Source: Citrobacter europaeus
GTDB lineage: Bacteria; Pseudomonadota; Gammaproteobacteria; Enterobacterales; Enterobacteriaceae
NCBI GenBank assembly: GCA_020099315.1
Contig: CP083650.1
Span: 2,666,001-2,730,000, forward strand
Length of the DNA stretch: 64,000 nucleotides
Direction: 5' to 3'
The notes below the pieces were generated by a model that did not search any database, was not told the DNA's origin, and was given only the letters and a program-made list of their open reading frames with translations. Shown piece after piece: positions 27,591 to 35,993 of this stretch (position 1 is the first letter of the stretch; every line of letters begins with the position of its first letter). The position numbers were made by a program, and so were the translations under genes.

Positions 27591-28605
27591 GTTGAATCAC
27601 CTCGCCTTCAATGTCGCTCTGGCGCAGGTCGGCCAAAATATTGTTCAATTGTTCTTCAGAGGCCACAACGTGAACCCAGAGCTGACCAAACACACCGTGC
27701 GCAGTTTGCGTCATCTTGCCGTGTAAAATGTTAAACGGCAGGCCATAGCGCAGGGTCAATTCGCCAACCACAGGCCGATGCGTACGCTGCCCGGTGAACG
27801 TAAGCTTGATAACTACGCCGCCAAGCTCGCTTGCCAACTGCGGATTAAATTCGTCTTCCTCGGTGTACTGGCTCACCTGACGCACAAACTGTCGGGTGAT
27901 CGGCTGCTGCGGATGGGTAAAGACGCTGAGCACGTCACCCTCCTCAACAACTTTGCCATTTTCCATTACCGCCACGCGATCGCAGATTTTGCGTACCACG
28001 TGCATTTCATGGGTGATCAGCACAATGGTCAATTTGAAGCGGCGGTTAATATCGAGCAGTAAATCGAGGATCTGATCGGTGGTTTGCGGATCCAGCGCCG
28101 AGGTGGCTTCGTCACACAGCAGGACGTCCGGATTGTTCGCCAACGCACGGGCAATTCCTACCCGCTGCTTTTGCCCACCGCTCAGTTGGGACGGATACGC
28201 GTTTTCACGACCGCTCAGCCCAACCAGCGCAATCAGTTCAGTAACTCGCGCTTTAATAGAGGCTTTTGGCGCTCCGGCGATTTGCATTGAGAACGCAATA
28301 TTTTCGCTTACGGTTCGTGACCACAGTAAATTGAAATGCTGAAACACCATGCTGATTTTCAGTCGCGCCTGGCGTAATGACTCCCCACGGGCGGCAGAAA
28401 TATCGTGGCCGTTGATCGTTACGCTGCCGGAGGTCGGTTTTTCCAGCCCATTGAGCAAACGAATTAAGGTGCTTTTCCCCGCCCCGCTGTAACCAATAAT
28501 TCCGTAAATCTGTCCCTGTTCAACCGTCAGGTTGACGTTATCGACAGCGGTAATGGCAAGCCTGCCTGGCGTAAACACTTTCGAAATATTTTTCAGGACA
28601 ATCAT
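27583..28605 (-). CDS. MetN-family ABC ATPase with NIL regulatory domain
   Basis: A 340-residue ATPase. Walker A is IGYSGAGKSTLIRLLN, the signature is LSGGQKQRVGIARALA, Walker B is VLLCDEATSALD, and the H-loop is VLITHEMHVVRKICDRVAVM. The C-terminal 90 residues (after about 250) fit the NIL/ferredoxin-like domain by which MetN is inhibited when intracellular methionine is high. It is first in the operon and divergent from pykF. I looked for a MetJ box upstream and found only a weak match. Confidence 0.92.
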   Translation of the reverse strand: MIVLKNISKVFTPGRLAITAVDNVNLTVEQGQIYGIIGYSGAGKSTLIRLLNGLEKPTSGSVTINGHDISAARGESLRQARLKISMVFQHFNLLWSRTVSENIAFSMQIAGAPKASIKARVTELIALVGLSGRENAYPSQLSGGQKQRVGIARALANNPDVLLCDEATSALDPQTTDQILDLLLDINRRFKLTIVLITHEMHVVRKICDRVAVMENGKVVEEGDVLSVFTHPQQPITRQFVRQVSQYTEEDEFNPQLASELGGVVIKLTFTGQRTHRPVVGELTLRYGLPFNILHGKMTQTAHGVFGQLWVHVVASEEQLNNILADLRQSDIEGEVIQHG

Positions 28606-29183
28606 GTCGTTTGGGTATCCGCTGCTGCTTATTGTTCTTCTGCTAGCGCTTTTGGCTGTTTAGCAGTATGGATGTCCAAACGAGTGTAATCAGTAGAATT
28701 GGCTTTTAAAATGAATTAAAACGCATTTGATATAACTTTTAGAAATATGCTTACCTGGACGGCGTTAAATGCCAAAAATTCAGACAGTGGGACGACAATA
28801 ACGACCTGTTGCGCAACAAACCGCTGCTGCGAACAGCTTCTTTATCCATACAGCTGAACAAATTAATGAATAATTTTTGTAAAACTGCACAGATGTGTTT
28901 TGAAACGCTGTTTCCATTTTCCTTTTTGATAATTTTCAGCGTATAATGCGCGCCAATTGTCTCTTGAATGGTTTCAGCACATTGACCTGTAAAACTCAAC
29001 GACTACAAAACTCACCATCCCGTTGGGCTGAAACACAAGCACACATTCCTCTGCACGCTCTTTCGATGTCACCTATCCTTAGAGCGAGGCATCACAACTT
29101 TCGTAACTCAGGTTTAGCTTCCCGTCCGTGCGCGGCGGGAGCCAGATTTCCATATCCTTCTCAACTTAAAGACTAAGACTGTC
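28606..29183. promoter_or_regulatory. Divergent region between the MetN-type gene and pykF
   Basis: 578 bases without a gene. The left part (28606-28750) is AT-rich and should hold the MetN-side promoter. The right part has the pykF promoter with TATAAT at 28942-28947 and a Cra-like site at 28901-28916. That leaves a long pykF leader of about 230 bases, in which I see no open frame with a ribosome site that I would call a gene. Confidence 0.6.
28901..28947 (+). promoter_or_regulatory. pykF promoter with Cra-like site
   Basis: TGAAACGCTGTTTCCA at 28901-28916 contains the Cra core TGAAWCSNT; TATAAT at 28942-28947 is a perfect -10. The -35 region is poor. Cra repression of pykF is established in E. 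coli; this assignment rests on the motif and position. Confidence 0.65.
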
Positions 29184-30596
29184 ATGAAAAAGACGAAAAT
29201 TGTTTGCACCATCGGTCCGAAAACCGAATCCGAAGAGATGTTAACCAAAATGCTGGACGCGGGCATGAACGTCATGCGTCTGAACTTCTCCCACGGCGAC
29301 TATGCAGAACACGGTCAGCGCATCAAAAATTTGCGCAACGTCATGAGCAAAACCGGTAAGAAAGCCGCAATCCTGCTCGACACCAAAGGTCCGGAAATCC
29401 GTACCATTAAACTGGAAGGCGGTAACGACGTTTCCCTGAAAGCGGGCCAGACCTTCACGTTCACCACCGACAAATCTGTCGTAGGCAACAACGAAATCGT
29501 TGCTGTTACTTATGAAGGCTTCACTAAAGATCTGTCCGTCGGCAATACCGTTCTGGTTGACGATGGTCTGATCGGCATGGAAGTTACCGCCATCGAAGGT
29601 AACAAAGTTATCTGTAAAGTGCTGAACAACGGCGACCTGGGCGAAAACAAAGGTGTTAACCTGCCGGGCGTTTCCATCGCACTGCCAGCCCTGGCTGAAA
29701 AAGACAAACAGGACCTTATCTTCGGTTGCGAGCAAGGCGTTGACTTCGTTGCTGCCTCCTTTATCCGTAAACGTTCTGACGTCGTAGAAATCCGTGAGCA
29801 CCTGAAAGCGCACGGCGGCGAAAACATCCAGATCATCTCCAAAATCGAAAACCAGGAAGGCCTGAACAACTTCGACGAAATCCTCGAAGCGTCTGACGGC
29901 ATCATGGTTGCGCGTGGCGATATGGGCGTTGAGATCCCGGTAGAAGAAGTTATCTTCGCGCAGAAGATGATCATCGAAAAATGTATCCGTGCACGTAAAG
30001 TCGTTATCACTGCGACCCAGATGCTGGACTCCATGATCAAAAACCCACGTCCTACCCGCGCTGAAGCCGGTGACGTAGCAAACGCCATCCTCGACGGTAC
30101 CGACGCAGTAATGCTGTCTGGCGAGTCTGCAAAAGGTAAATACCCGCTGGAAGCCGTCACCATCATGGCGACCATCTGTGAGCGTACTGACCGCGTGATG
30201 ACCAGTCGTCTGGACTTCAATAACGACAGCCGCAAACTGCGCATCACCGAAGCCGTTTGCCGTGGCGCGGTTGAAACTGCAGAAAAACTGGACGCGCCGT
30301 TAATCGTCGTCGCTACCCAGGGCGGTAAATCTGCTCGCGCAGTACGTAAATACTTCCCGGATGCCACCATCCTGGCGCTGACCACCAACGAAACGACCGC
30401 GCGTCAGCTGGTGCTGAGCAAAGGCGTTGTTGCACAAGTGGTTAAAGAAATCAGCTCTACCGATGATTTCTATCGCCTGGGTAAAGAAGTCGCTCTGGAA
30501 AGCGGTCTGGCTCAGAAAGGTGACGTTGTGGTTATGGTTTCCGGCGCACTGGTTCCGAGCGGCACGACTAACACCGCATCCGTTCACGTACTGTAA
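29184..30596 (+). CDS. pykF: Pyruvate kinase I
   Basis: 470 residues, full length. The protein converts phosphoenolpyruvate and ADP to pyruvate and ATP in the cytoplasm and is activated by fructose 1,6-bisphosphate in E. coli. The N terminus KKTKIVCTIGPKTESEEML, the KGPEIRT substrate segment, the active-site signature MVARGDMGVEIP and the C-terminal allosteric part (PSGTTNTASVHVL) are all present. It is a single-gene transcript with a terminator at 30623. ppsA near the right end of the window catalyses the opposing step. Confidence 0.98.
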   Translation: MKKTKIVCTIGPKTESEEMLTKMLDAGMNVMRLNFSHGDYAEHGQRIKNLRNVMSKTGKKAAILLDTKGPEIRTIKLEGGNDVSLKAGQTFTFTTDKSVVGNNEIVAVTYEGFTKDLSVGNTVLVDDGLIGMEVTAIEGNKVICKVLNNGDLGENKGVNLPGVSIALPALAEKDKQDLIFGCEQGVDFVAASFIRKRSDVVEIREHLKAHGGENIQIISKIENQEGLNNFDEILEASDGIMVARGDMGVEIPVEEVIFAQKMIIEKCIRARKVVITATQMLDSMIKNPRPTRAEAGDVANAILDGTDAVMLSGESAKGKYPLEAVTIMATICERTDRVMTSRLDFNNDSRKLRITEAVCRGAVETAEKLDAPLIVVATQGGKSARAVRKYFPDATILALTTNETTARQLVLSKGVVAQVVKEISSTDDFYRLGKEVALESGLAQKGDVVVMVSGALVPSGTTNTASVHVL

Positions 30597-30622
30597 TAAT
30601 TCCAACACGAATTAATTTGCTT

Positions 30623-30650
30623 AAAAAAGCGCCCTGGTGGCGCTTTTTTT
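30623..30650 (+). terminator. pykF terminator
   Basis: AAAAAAGCGCC, loop CTGGT, GGCGCTTTTTTT: a classic rho-independent terminator about 27 bases after the pykF stop. Confidence 0.92.
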
Positions 30651-30652
30651 AT

Positions 30653-30905
30653 TTTATCGATAGCCACAATTAATAAAAAATCAAATCGGATTTCACTATC
30701 TAATCCGTGATTATCTAAGATGAATCCGATGGAAGCTTTCTGTTTTCACTCGGGTTTTTAGCTGTTTTTGCACAATTCGATGCTTCTTTGAGCGAACGAT
30801 CAAAAATAAGTGCATTCCCATCAAAAAAATATTCTCAACATAAAAAACTTTGTGTAATACTTGTAACGCTACATGGAGATTAACTCAATCTAGAGGGTAT
30901 TAATA
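30653..30905 (+). promoter_or_regulatory. AT-rich lpp promoter region
   Basis: The DNA before lpp is strongly AT-rich. TTCTCA at 30832-30837 and TAATAC at 30855-30860 (17-base spacer) form the promoter, and transcription should start at the G near 30868, as in the well-known E. coli lpp promoter, which this copy matches closely. The leader carries GAGGG before the ATG. Confidence 0.85.
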
Positions 30906-31142
30906 ATGAATCGTACTAAACTGGTACTGGGCGCGGTAATCCTGGGTTCTACTCTGCTGGCAGGTTGCTCCAGCAACGCTAAAATCGATCAGCTGTCTTC
31001 TGACGTTCAGACTCTGAACGCTAAAGTTGACCAGCTGAGCAACGACGTGAACGCAATGCGTTCCGACGTTCAGGCTGCTAAAGATGACGCAGCTCGCGCT
31101 AACCAGCGTCTGGACAACGCAGCTACTAAATACCGCAAGTAA
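30906..31142 (+). CDS. lpp: Braun lipoprotein (murein lipoprotein)
   Basis: A 78-residue precursor. The signal ends in the lipobox LLAGC (Cys21), and the mature 58 residues form the trimeric coiled coil (heptads KIDQLSSDVQTLNAKVDQLS...) ending in TKYRK. The C-terminal lysine is linked to peptidoglycan by L,D-transpeptidases, one of which (ldtE) lies downstream, although ErfK-type paralogues are the main Lpp-linking enzymes. It joins the outer membrane to the cell wall and is usually among the most abundant proteins. The short gene has its own terminator. Confidence 0.98.
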   Translation: MNRTKLVLGAVILGSTLLAGCSSNAKIDQLSSDVQTLNAKVDQLSNDVNAMRSDVQAAKDDAARANQRLDNAATKYRK

Positions 31143-31160
31143 TAGTATCTGTGTAATAGA

Positions 31161-31190
31161 AATGGCGCACATTGTGCGCCATTTTTTTTG
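31161..31190 (+). terminator. lpp terminator
   Basis: AAATGGCGCAC, loop ATT, GTGCGCCATTTTTTTT. An 11-bp perfect stem followed by eight T bases, directly after lpp; on the other strand it may also end the ldtE transcript. Confidence 0.93.
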
Positions 31191-31209
31191 CCCCGAATTT
31201 CCTTCCCTG

Positions 31210-32220
31210 TTATTGCGTAATACGCACCTCTGCGCCCTCTCCCGGCGCGCCATTCTGTGCAGACTTCACTTCCGCTCCATTGTTAACGACCGAGGCTTGC
31301 CCGGCAGTCACGGTGACCGGATAGCCCGCGCGACGGTACAACGCTCTTTCCACCAGGCTGTTATCCACGGCGTTACTGTCTTTAAACTGGGTAAAACCGG
31401 CTGGCAGCACATACGGCATGGTCTGGACGTTTTGCTCCTCTTCCGGCGACAGCGGTCGGTGCACCTCGACATACCGCATGCCGTTCGGCTCAATCGAATA
31501 TTTTATCGGCTCATTAATCACCCTGACCGGCGTACCTGTACGGACCTGGGCAAACAGTGCTTTGATATCCGGCGCGTTCATACGAATACAACCAGAACTC
31601 ACGCGCAGGCCCACGCTGTCCGGCGCGCTGGTGCCATGGATCAGGTATTCACCGTTTCCATGCGCCAGACGCAGTGCAAAGCGTCCTAACGGGTTATTTG
31701 GCCCGGCGGGTACTACCGGCGGTAAGGTGATGCCGCGCTCCAGAGAGCGTTTACGGATGCCTGCTGTAGGGGTCCAGGTCGGATTGGGGATTTTCTGCCC
31801 AACCCGGGTTTCCATTACCGGCGTTTCCAGCCCCTGCAAACCGATACCAATCGGGAATACCTGAACAATATTCTCTCCCGGCGGGAAGTAATACAGACGT
31901 AATTCCGCCAGATTCACAATAATGCCTTCGCGTGGCGCATCCGGCAGCAGTAATTGCGAGGGAATAGTAATCAGCGTTCCAGGTTTAGGTACGGGGGCAA
32001 TGGTATTGTTGGCTTCAAGGATCAGCATTGCGGCGGTATCAAACTTACGGGCTATCGCCTGGAGGTTTTTATCGCCTTCCTGCACGGTGTAGGTTTGGTT
32101 TTGCCCAACAAGACGGCTGTTCGCCTGGGGCAAAGGATAATCGACCGCCCATGCGGCCTGAATAGCGCTGTAAGCGCCGATTAGCATTAACGTAATAACA
32201 GACGCGCGTTTCATACTCAC
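31210..32220 (-). CDS. ldtE: L,D-transpeptidase LdtE (YnhG)
   Basis: 336 residues, close to E. coli YnhG, renamed LdtE. A signal peptide at 1-25 leads into a LysM domain (about 40-90: TYTVQEGDKNLQAIARKFDTAAMLILEANN) that binds peptidoglycan. The YkuD catalytic domain (about 95-235) has the active-site motif HGTSAPDSVGLRVSSGCIRMNAPD with its cysteine. The tail ends in QNGAPGEGAEVRITQ. LdtD and LdtE form 3-3 crosslinks in peptidoglycan of the periplasm. The gene is convergent with lpp. Confidence 0.93.
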   Translation of the reverse strand: MSMKRASVITLMLIGAYSAIQAAWAVDYPLPQANSRLVGQNQTYTVQEGDKNLQAIARKFDTAAMLILEANNTIAPVPKPGTLITIPSQLLLPDAPREGIIVNLAELRLYYFPPGENIVQVFPIGIGLQGLETPVMETRVGQKIPNPTWTPTAGIRKRSLERGITLPPVVPAGPNNPLGRFALRLAHGNGEYLIHGTSAPDSVGLRVSSGCIRMNAPDIKALFAQVRTGTPVRVINEPIKYSIEPNGMRYVEVHRPLSPEEEQNVQTMPYVLPAGFTQFKDSNAVDNSLVERALYRRAGYPVTVTAGQASVVNNGAEVKSAQNGAPGEGAEVRITQ

Positions 32221-32238
32221 TCACCCCCCTGGCGTTCT

Positions 32239-32273
32239 TGCCGGACGGCGACAAGCGCCCGATCCGGCCTACG
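32239..32273. repeat. REP element between ldtE and sufE
   Basis: TGCCGGACGGCG followed by ATCCGGCCTACG, the two arms of an enterobacterial REP unit, in the 117-base gap upstream of ldtE and downstream of sufE. Confidence 0.75.
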
Positions 32274-32337
32274 AGTCACTGCGTTGCCCTACACGAACGC
32301 TTTCAAGACGGTCTGAAAGTTGACGTGTTTTATCAGT

Positions 32338-32754
32338 TTAGCTAAGAGTTTCAGCTTTGGCGCGAATCGCCCGAATCATCGCCTCCAGCCCCTGTGACCG
32401 GGACGGTGTGAGATGCTGTGCGAGCGCCATTTTTTCAAACCACGGACGCACATCAAAGTTCACAATATCCTGAGCCGTCATGCGGTCATACAGAATGAAT
32501 ACCACAGCGATAAGCCCTTTCACAATTGCCGCATCGCTGTCGCCCTGTAATTCAATAATACCTTCGCCATTCTGACGCATAACAATCCATACCTGACTTT
32601 GACATCCCTGGATGCTATTTTCCGCATTACGATCGTCGTCGTTTAATGCCGGCAGACGCTGACCCAGTTCAATAATGTACAGGTATTTCTCTTCCCAATT
32701 CGCGCAACGCAGAAAATTACGCAACAACTTTTCTTTGTCCGGTAGCGCAGCCAT
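32338..32754 (-). CDS. sufE: SufE sulfur-acceptor protein
   Basis: 138 residues. It takes persulfide sulfur from SufS and stimulates it. The acceptor cysteine is in SIQGCQSQVWI. The rest (LRNFLRCANWEEKYLYIIELGQRLP, IVKGLIAVVFIL) is typical. Last gene of sufABCDSE, 12 bases after sufS. The suf system builds iron-sulfur clusters under iron limitation and oxidative stress, and supplies cofactors needed by the many Fe-S proteins in this window. Confidence 0.97.
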   Translation of the reverse strand: MAALPDKEKLLRNFLRCANWEEKYLYIIELGQRLPALNDDDRNAENSIQGCQSQVWIVMRQNGEGIIELQGDSDAAIVKGLIAVVFILYDRMTAQDIVNFDVRPWFEKMALAQHLTPSRSQGLEAMIRAIRAKAETLS

Positions 32755-32766
32755 AACGCCTCCCTG

Positions 32767-33987
32767 TTATCCCAGTAAGTGATGAATACGCTTGAGACCC
32801 GTTACCAGGCGATCCACTTCTTCGTGGGTGTTGTACATGGCGATCGACGCACGACACATAGCGGGAACGTTGTAGTAGGCCATTAGCGGCATAGCACAGT
32901 GATGTCCCGTCCGCACGGCGATCCCATAGTTATCGAGAAAACTCCCGACGTCATAGGCGTGATGTTTGCCGAGGTTAAATGCAATCACCCCCAGGCGGTT
33001 ATCCGGACCGTAAAGCGTCAAATCCGGCACTTCCGCCAGTTGTTCCAGCGCATAGCGCATCATGAACTGTTCATATTCGCTGATTTCAATAAGCCCCAGC
33101 GCTGAAACGTACTCAATCGCCGCGCCAAGCCCGATAATGCCCCCGGTGTTTGGCGTTCCGGCTTCAAACCGCCAGGGGGCTTTGGCCCACGTCGTCCCCT
33201 GGCTCAGGCTTACTGTCGCAATCATCGAACCACCGCCTTCCCAGGGTGGCATTTCCTGCAGCAGCGACTCTCTGGCATACAGAACGCCAATACCGGTTGG
33301 CCCGTAAAGCTTGTGCCCGGAGAAAACATAGAAGTCGCAATCCAGCGCCTGCACATCCACCTGATGATGCATAACCGCCTGTGCGCCATCCACCAGCACT
33401 TTTGCGCCGTATTGATGCGCCAGCTCAATCATCTCACCCAACGGGTTTTCCGTGCCCAGCACGTTAGATACGTGGGTAATCGCCAGCAGTTGCGTGCGAT
33501 CGTCAAACAGCGTCGGTAGCGTTTCCAGCTGCAACGTACCGTCTGTATTGAGTGGAATGACGCGCAGTTCTGCGCCTACGCGGGTACACAGCATCTGCCA
33601 GGGTACAATATTGGCGTGATGCTCCATTTCGCTGATGATAATGTTATCGCCCGCCCGCACATTGCTGCTGCCCCAACTGTTCGCCACCAGGTTGATACCT
33701 TCCGTGGTACCACGCACGAACACCAGCTCTTCAGCTGAACGGGCGTTAATAAACAGCGAGGCGAGCTTGCGTACATTCTCCATTTTTTCTGTGGCCTGCG
33801 CGCTCAGCGTATGGATCCCGCGGTGGACCGCTGCATAGCCATGACGGTAAAATTCGGCTTCGGCATCAATCACCTGATTAGGCTTTTGCGCGCTGGCGGC
33901 GCTGTCCAGATAGGCTAGCGGTAAACCGTTCACTTCACGCGCCAGGACCGGAAAATCGGCCCGCACTTTTTCAATGGGAAATGTCAT
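32767..33987 (-). CDS. sufS: SufS cysteine desulfurase
   Basis: A 406-residue PLP enzyme of the class V aminotransferase fold. The PLP-binding lysine is in FSGHKLYGPTGIGVLY and the cysteine that carries the persulfide is in RTGHHCAMPLM. It takes sulfur from L-cysteine and passes it to SufE. Start ATG overlaps the sufD stop by four bases. Full length as in E. coli. Confidence 0.97.
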   Translation of the reverse strand: MTFPIEKVRADFPVLAREVNGLPLAYLDSAASAQKPNQVIDAEAEFYRHGYAAVHRGIHTLSAQATEKMENVRKLASLFINARSAEELVFVRGTTEGINLVANSWGSSNVRAGDNIIISEMEHHANIVPWQMLCTRVGAELRVIPLNTDGTLQLETLPTLFDDRTQLLAITHVSNVLGTENPLGEMIELAHQYGAKVLVDGAQAVMHHQVDVQALDCDFYVFSGHKLYGPTGIGVLYARESLLQEMPPWEGGGSMIATVSLSQGTTWAKAPWRFEAGTPNTGGIIGLGAAIEYVSALGLIEISEYEQFMMRYALEQLAEVPDLTLYGPDNRLGVIAFNLGKHHAYDVGSFLDNYGIAVRTGHHCAMPLMAYYNVPAMCRASIAMYNTHEEVDRLVTGLKRIHHLLG

Positions 33988-35255
33988 GCTACGCCTCCCG
34001 GCAAGCGTTGGGCGATCCGCGCCAGTACCAATTGTTTCAGCGTTTCCTCGCCCAGGGCTTCCGTTAGCTCAGCGGCAAACGCATAGAGAATCATTTGTTG
34101 AGCATCCTGCTGGCCGATCCCGCGTGAACGCAGATAGAACATCTGCTCATCGTCAATCCGCCCTACCGTCGCTCCGTGACTGCATTTCACGTCGTCGGCA
34201 TAGATTTCCAGCTGTGGCTTGGTGTCCACTTCTGCCAGTCTACCGAGCAGCAAATTATTGTTGGTCATCTGACCATCGGTTTTAATAGCGTGCTGGGCGA
34301 CGTTGATCAGGCCATTAAATACCGCCCGGCCCTTATCGCTGACAATCGTTTTATGCAGCTGGCGGCTGTTGCAATATCCTTTGTTATGCGCAAGCCAGGT
34401 CCGTGTATCGCAGACTTCATTTTTCACTGGCATCGCCAGGCTGTTAAGCCGAAGCGTGGTGTTTTCACCATTAAGCTGGGTGCTGGTGTTATGGCGCAAC
34501 ACCGCAGCACCGAGTAAAAAGCTGTGGCTGGCGGCGGTGGCATCTGCGCCCAATTGAATATCGTTATGGGCGAAATGGTGGCTGAGCGAATTCTCAAATG
34601 CCAGTTTGATATGGCGCAAATGCGCATTCGCCGCGACGTTCATCGTTAAGCGCGCACCGGTAAAATGACGAAGCTCGCTGAGACTGACATAATGCTCAAT
34701 AACGGTGGCTTCTGCGCCTTCCGCCAGCTCCAGATGGTGGCGATAGTGCGCCGTATTTACCTCATCGCCCGTCAGTCCCTGAGTAATGTGCAGCAGCAGC
34801 AACGGTTTCGCGGGGCGCTGGTTACGCTTCACCTGAATGTGCGTCACGCTGCGGGACAGGCTTTCCGTCAGGTGCAGAAAGACTTCCGGTTGTACAGCCG
34901 CAGGCAGCGTCTGGCGCACATCGTCAACGACAATCTCAAAACCGCTACCCTCCGCGCTGTCGCTGAGCGTCGGAGAGAATTGCCCGTCGACAAACACCAG
35001 TCGGACAGCATCAATAGCCGGCGCTAACGCTTCACACTGGGCTGACGTTATTTCAGCGACATGGCTGACAAACTGGCTGTTGGTTAATCCCTCCAGCGGC
35101 GTGTATTTCCAGTCCTCATGCTTACGCGTTGGCAGTCCCAGACGTAGCATCTGTTGCAGATGCTGCTGGGCATGATGCGAGCGCGTCTCCCCTTGCGTCT
35201 CAAACAGATGATGCCACTGTTGCAGCACGTTACTGCTGTTCGCTAAGCCAGCCAT
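33984..35255 (-). CDS. sufD: SufD scaffold subunit
   Basis: 423 residues. It is a right-handed beta-helix protein that forms the SufBC2D scaffold and is needed for iron entry. It shows the C-terminal family block CSHGATVGRIDDEQMFYLRSRGIG. A weakly conserved N-terminal helical part is present. It overlaps sufC by 26 bases. Full length compared with E. coli (423). Confidence 0.96.
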   Translation of the reverse strand: MAGLANSSNVLQQWHHLFETQGETRSHHAQQHLQQMLRLGLPTRKHEDWKYTPLEGLTNSQFVSHVAEITSAQCEALAPAIDAVRLVFVDGQFSPTLSDSAEGSGFEIVVDDVRQTLPAAVQPEVFLHLTESLSRSVTHIQVKRNQRPAKPLLLLHITQGLTGDEVNTAHYRHHLELAEGAEATVIEHYVSLSELRHFTGARLTMNVAANAHLRHIKLAFENSLSHHFAHNDIQLGADATAASHSFLLGAAVLRHNTSTQLNGENTTLRLNSLAMPVKNEVCDTRTWLAHNKGYCNSRQLHKTIVSDKGRAVFNGLINVAQHAIKTDGQMTNNNLLLGRLAEVDTKPQLEIYADDVKCSHGATVGRIDDEQMFYLRSRGIGQQDAQQMILYAFAAELTEALGEETLKQLVLARIAQRLPGGVA

Positions 35256-35976
35256 AACCTTGCTCCTCCAGTTGTTTGACCAGCGAGAAATCGCCAGACT
35301 TCACAATTCGCCCCTGGTAGAGAACGTGAACATAATCGGGTTTGATATAGTCCAGGATGCGCTGATAGTGGGTGACGATAATGAATGAACGTTGCCCATC
35401 GCGCAGCGAGTTCACGCCATCGGCGACGATTTTCAGCGCGTCGATATCCAGCCCGGAGTCCGACTCGTCAAGAATGCACAGTTGAGGCTCCAGTACCGCC
35501 ATTTGCAAAATGTCATTACGCTTTTTCTCGCCGCCGGAGAAACCGACGTTTACCGAACGCGTCAGCAGATCTTCCGGCATCTTCAACAACGCGATTTTCT
35601 CTTCCATCAGATCCTGGAAGTCAAACCTGTCCAGCGACTCCTCGCCACGGTAGCTGCGCACCGCATTCAGCGCCGTTTGCAGGAAAAACTGATTACTGAC
35701 CCCGGGGATTTCCACCGGATACTGAAATGCCATAAAGATCCCTTCACCGGCCCGGTCTTCCGGTGACAGTTCCAGTAAATCTTTACCGTTGAATTCTACC
35801 GTCCCGCCGGTGACTTCGTAGTCATCACGTCCGGCCAGCGTGGCGGAAAGCGTACTTTTCCCGGAACCGTTCGGTCCCATAATGGCGTGGACTTCTCCGG
35901 GGCGAATCTCAAGGCTGAGACCACGCAGGATCGTCTTATCTTCCACACTGACCTGTAAATCTTTGATGCTTAGCAT
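35230..35976 (-). CDS. sufC: SufC ABC-type ATPase
   Basis: A 248-residue cytoplasmic ATPase of the scaffold complex. Walker A is GPNGSGKSTLSATLAG, the signature is FSGGEKKRNDILQMAVL, Walker B is LCILDESDSGLD, and the H-loop is IIVTHYQRIL. It binds SufB and SufD and uses ATP to open the cluster assembly site; it is not a transporter. It starts 18 bases after the sufB stop. Confidence 0.97.
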   Translation of the reverse strand: MLSIKDLQVSVEDKTILRGLSLEIRPGEVHAIMGPNGSGKSTLSATLAGRDDYEVTGGTVEFNGKDLLELSPEDRAGEGIFMAFQYPVEIPGVSNQFFLQTALNAVRSYRGEESLDRFDFQDLMEEKIALLKMPEDLLTRSVNVGFSGGEKKRNDILQMAVLEPQLCILDESDSGLDIDALKIVADGVNSLRDGQRSFIIVTHYQRILDYIKPDYVHVLYQGRIVKSGDFSLVKQLEEQGYGWLSEQQ

Positions 35977-35993
35977 GTGCTTTCCTTAAATTT

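Noticed and set aside
28606..28700. MetJ box upstream of the MetN-type gene
   Set aside because: The best stretch, GGACATCCATACTGCT on the minus strand, agrees with two AGACGTCT units at only about five of eight bases each.
29510..30388. 292-residue open frame antisense to pykF
   Set aside because: Mirror frame of a strongly codon-biased gene; serine/arginine-rich translation without recognisable domains.
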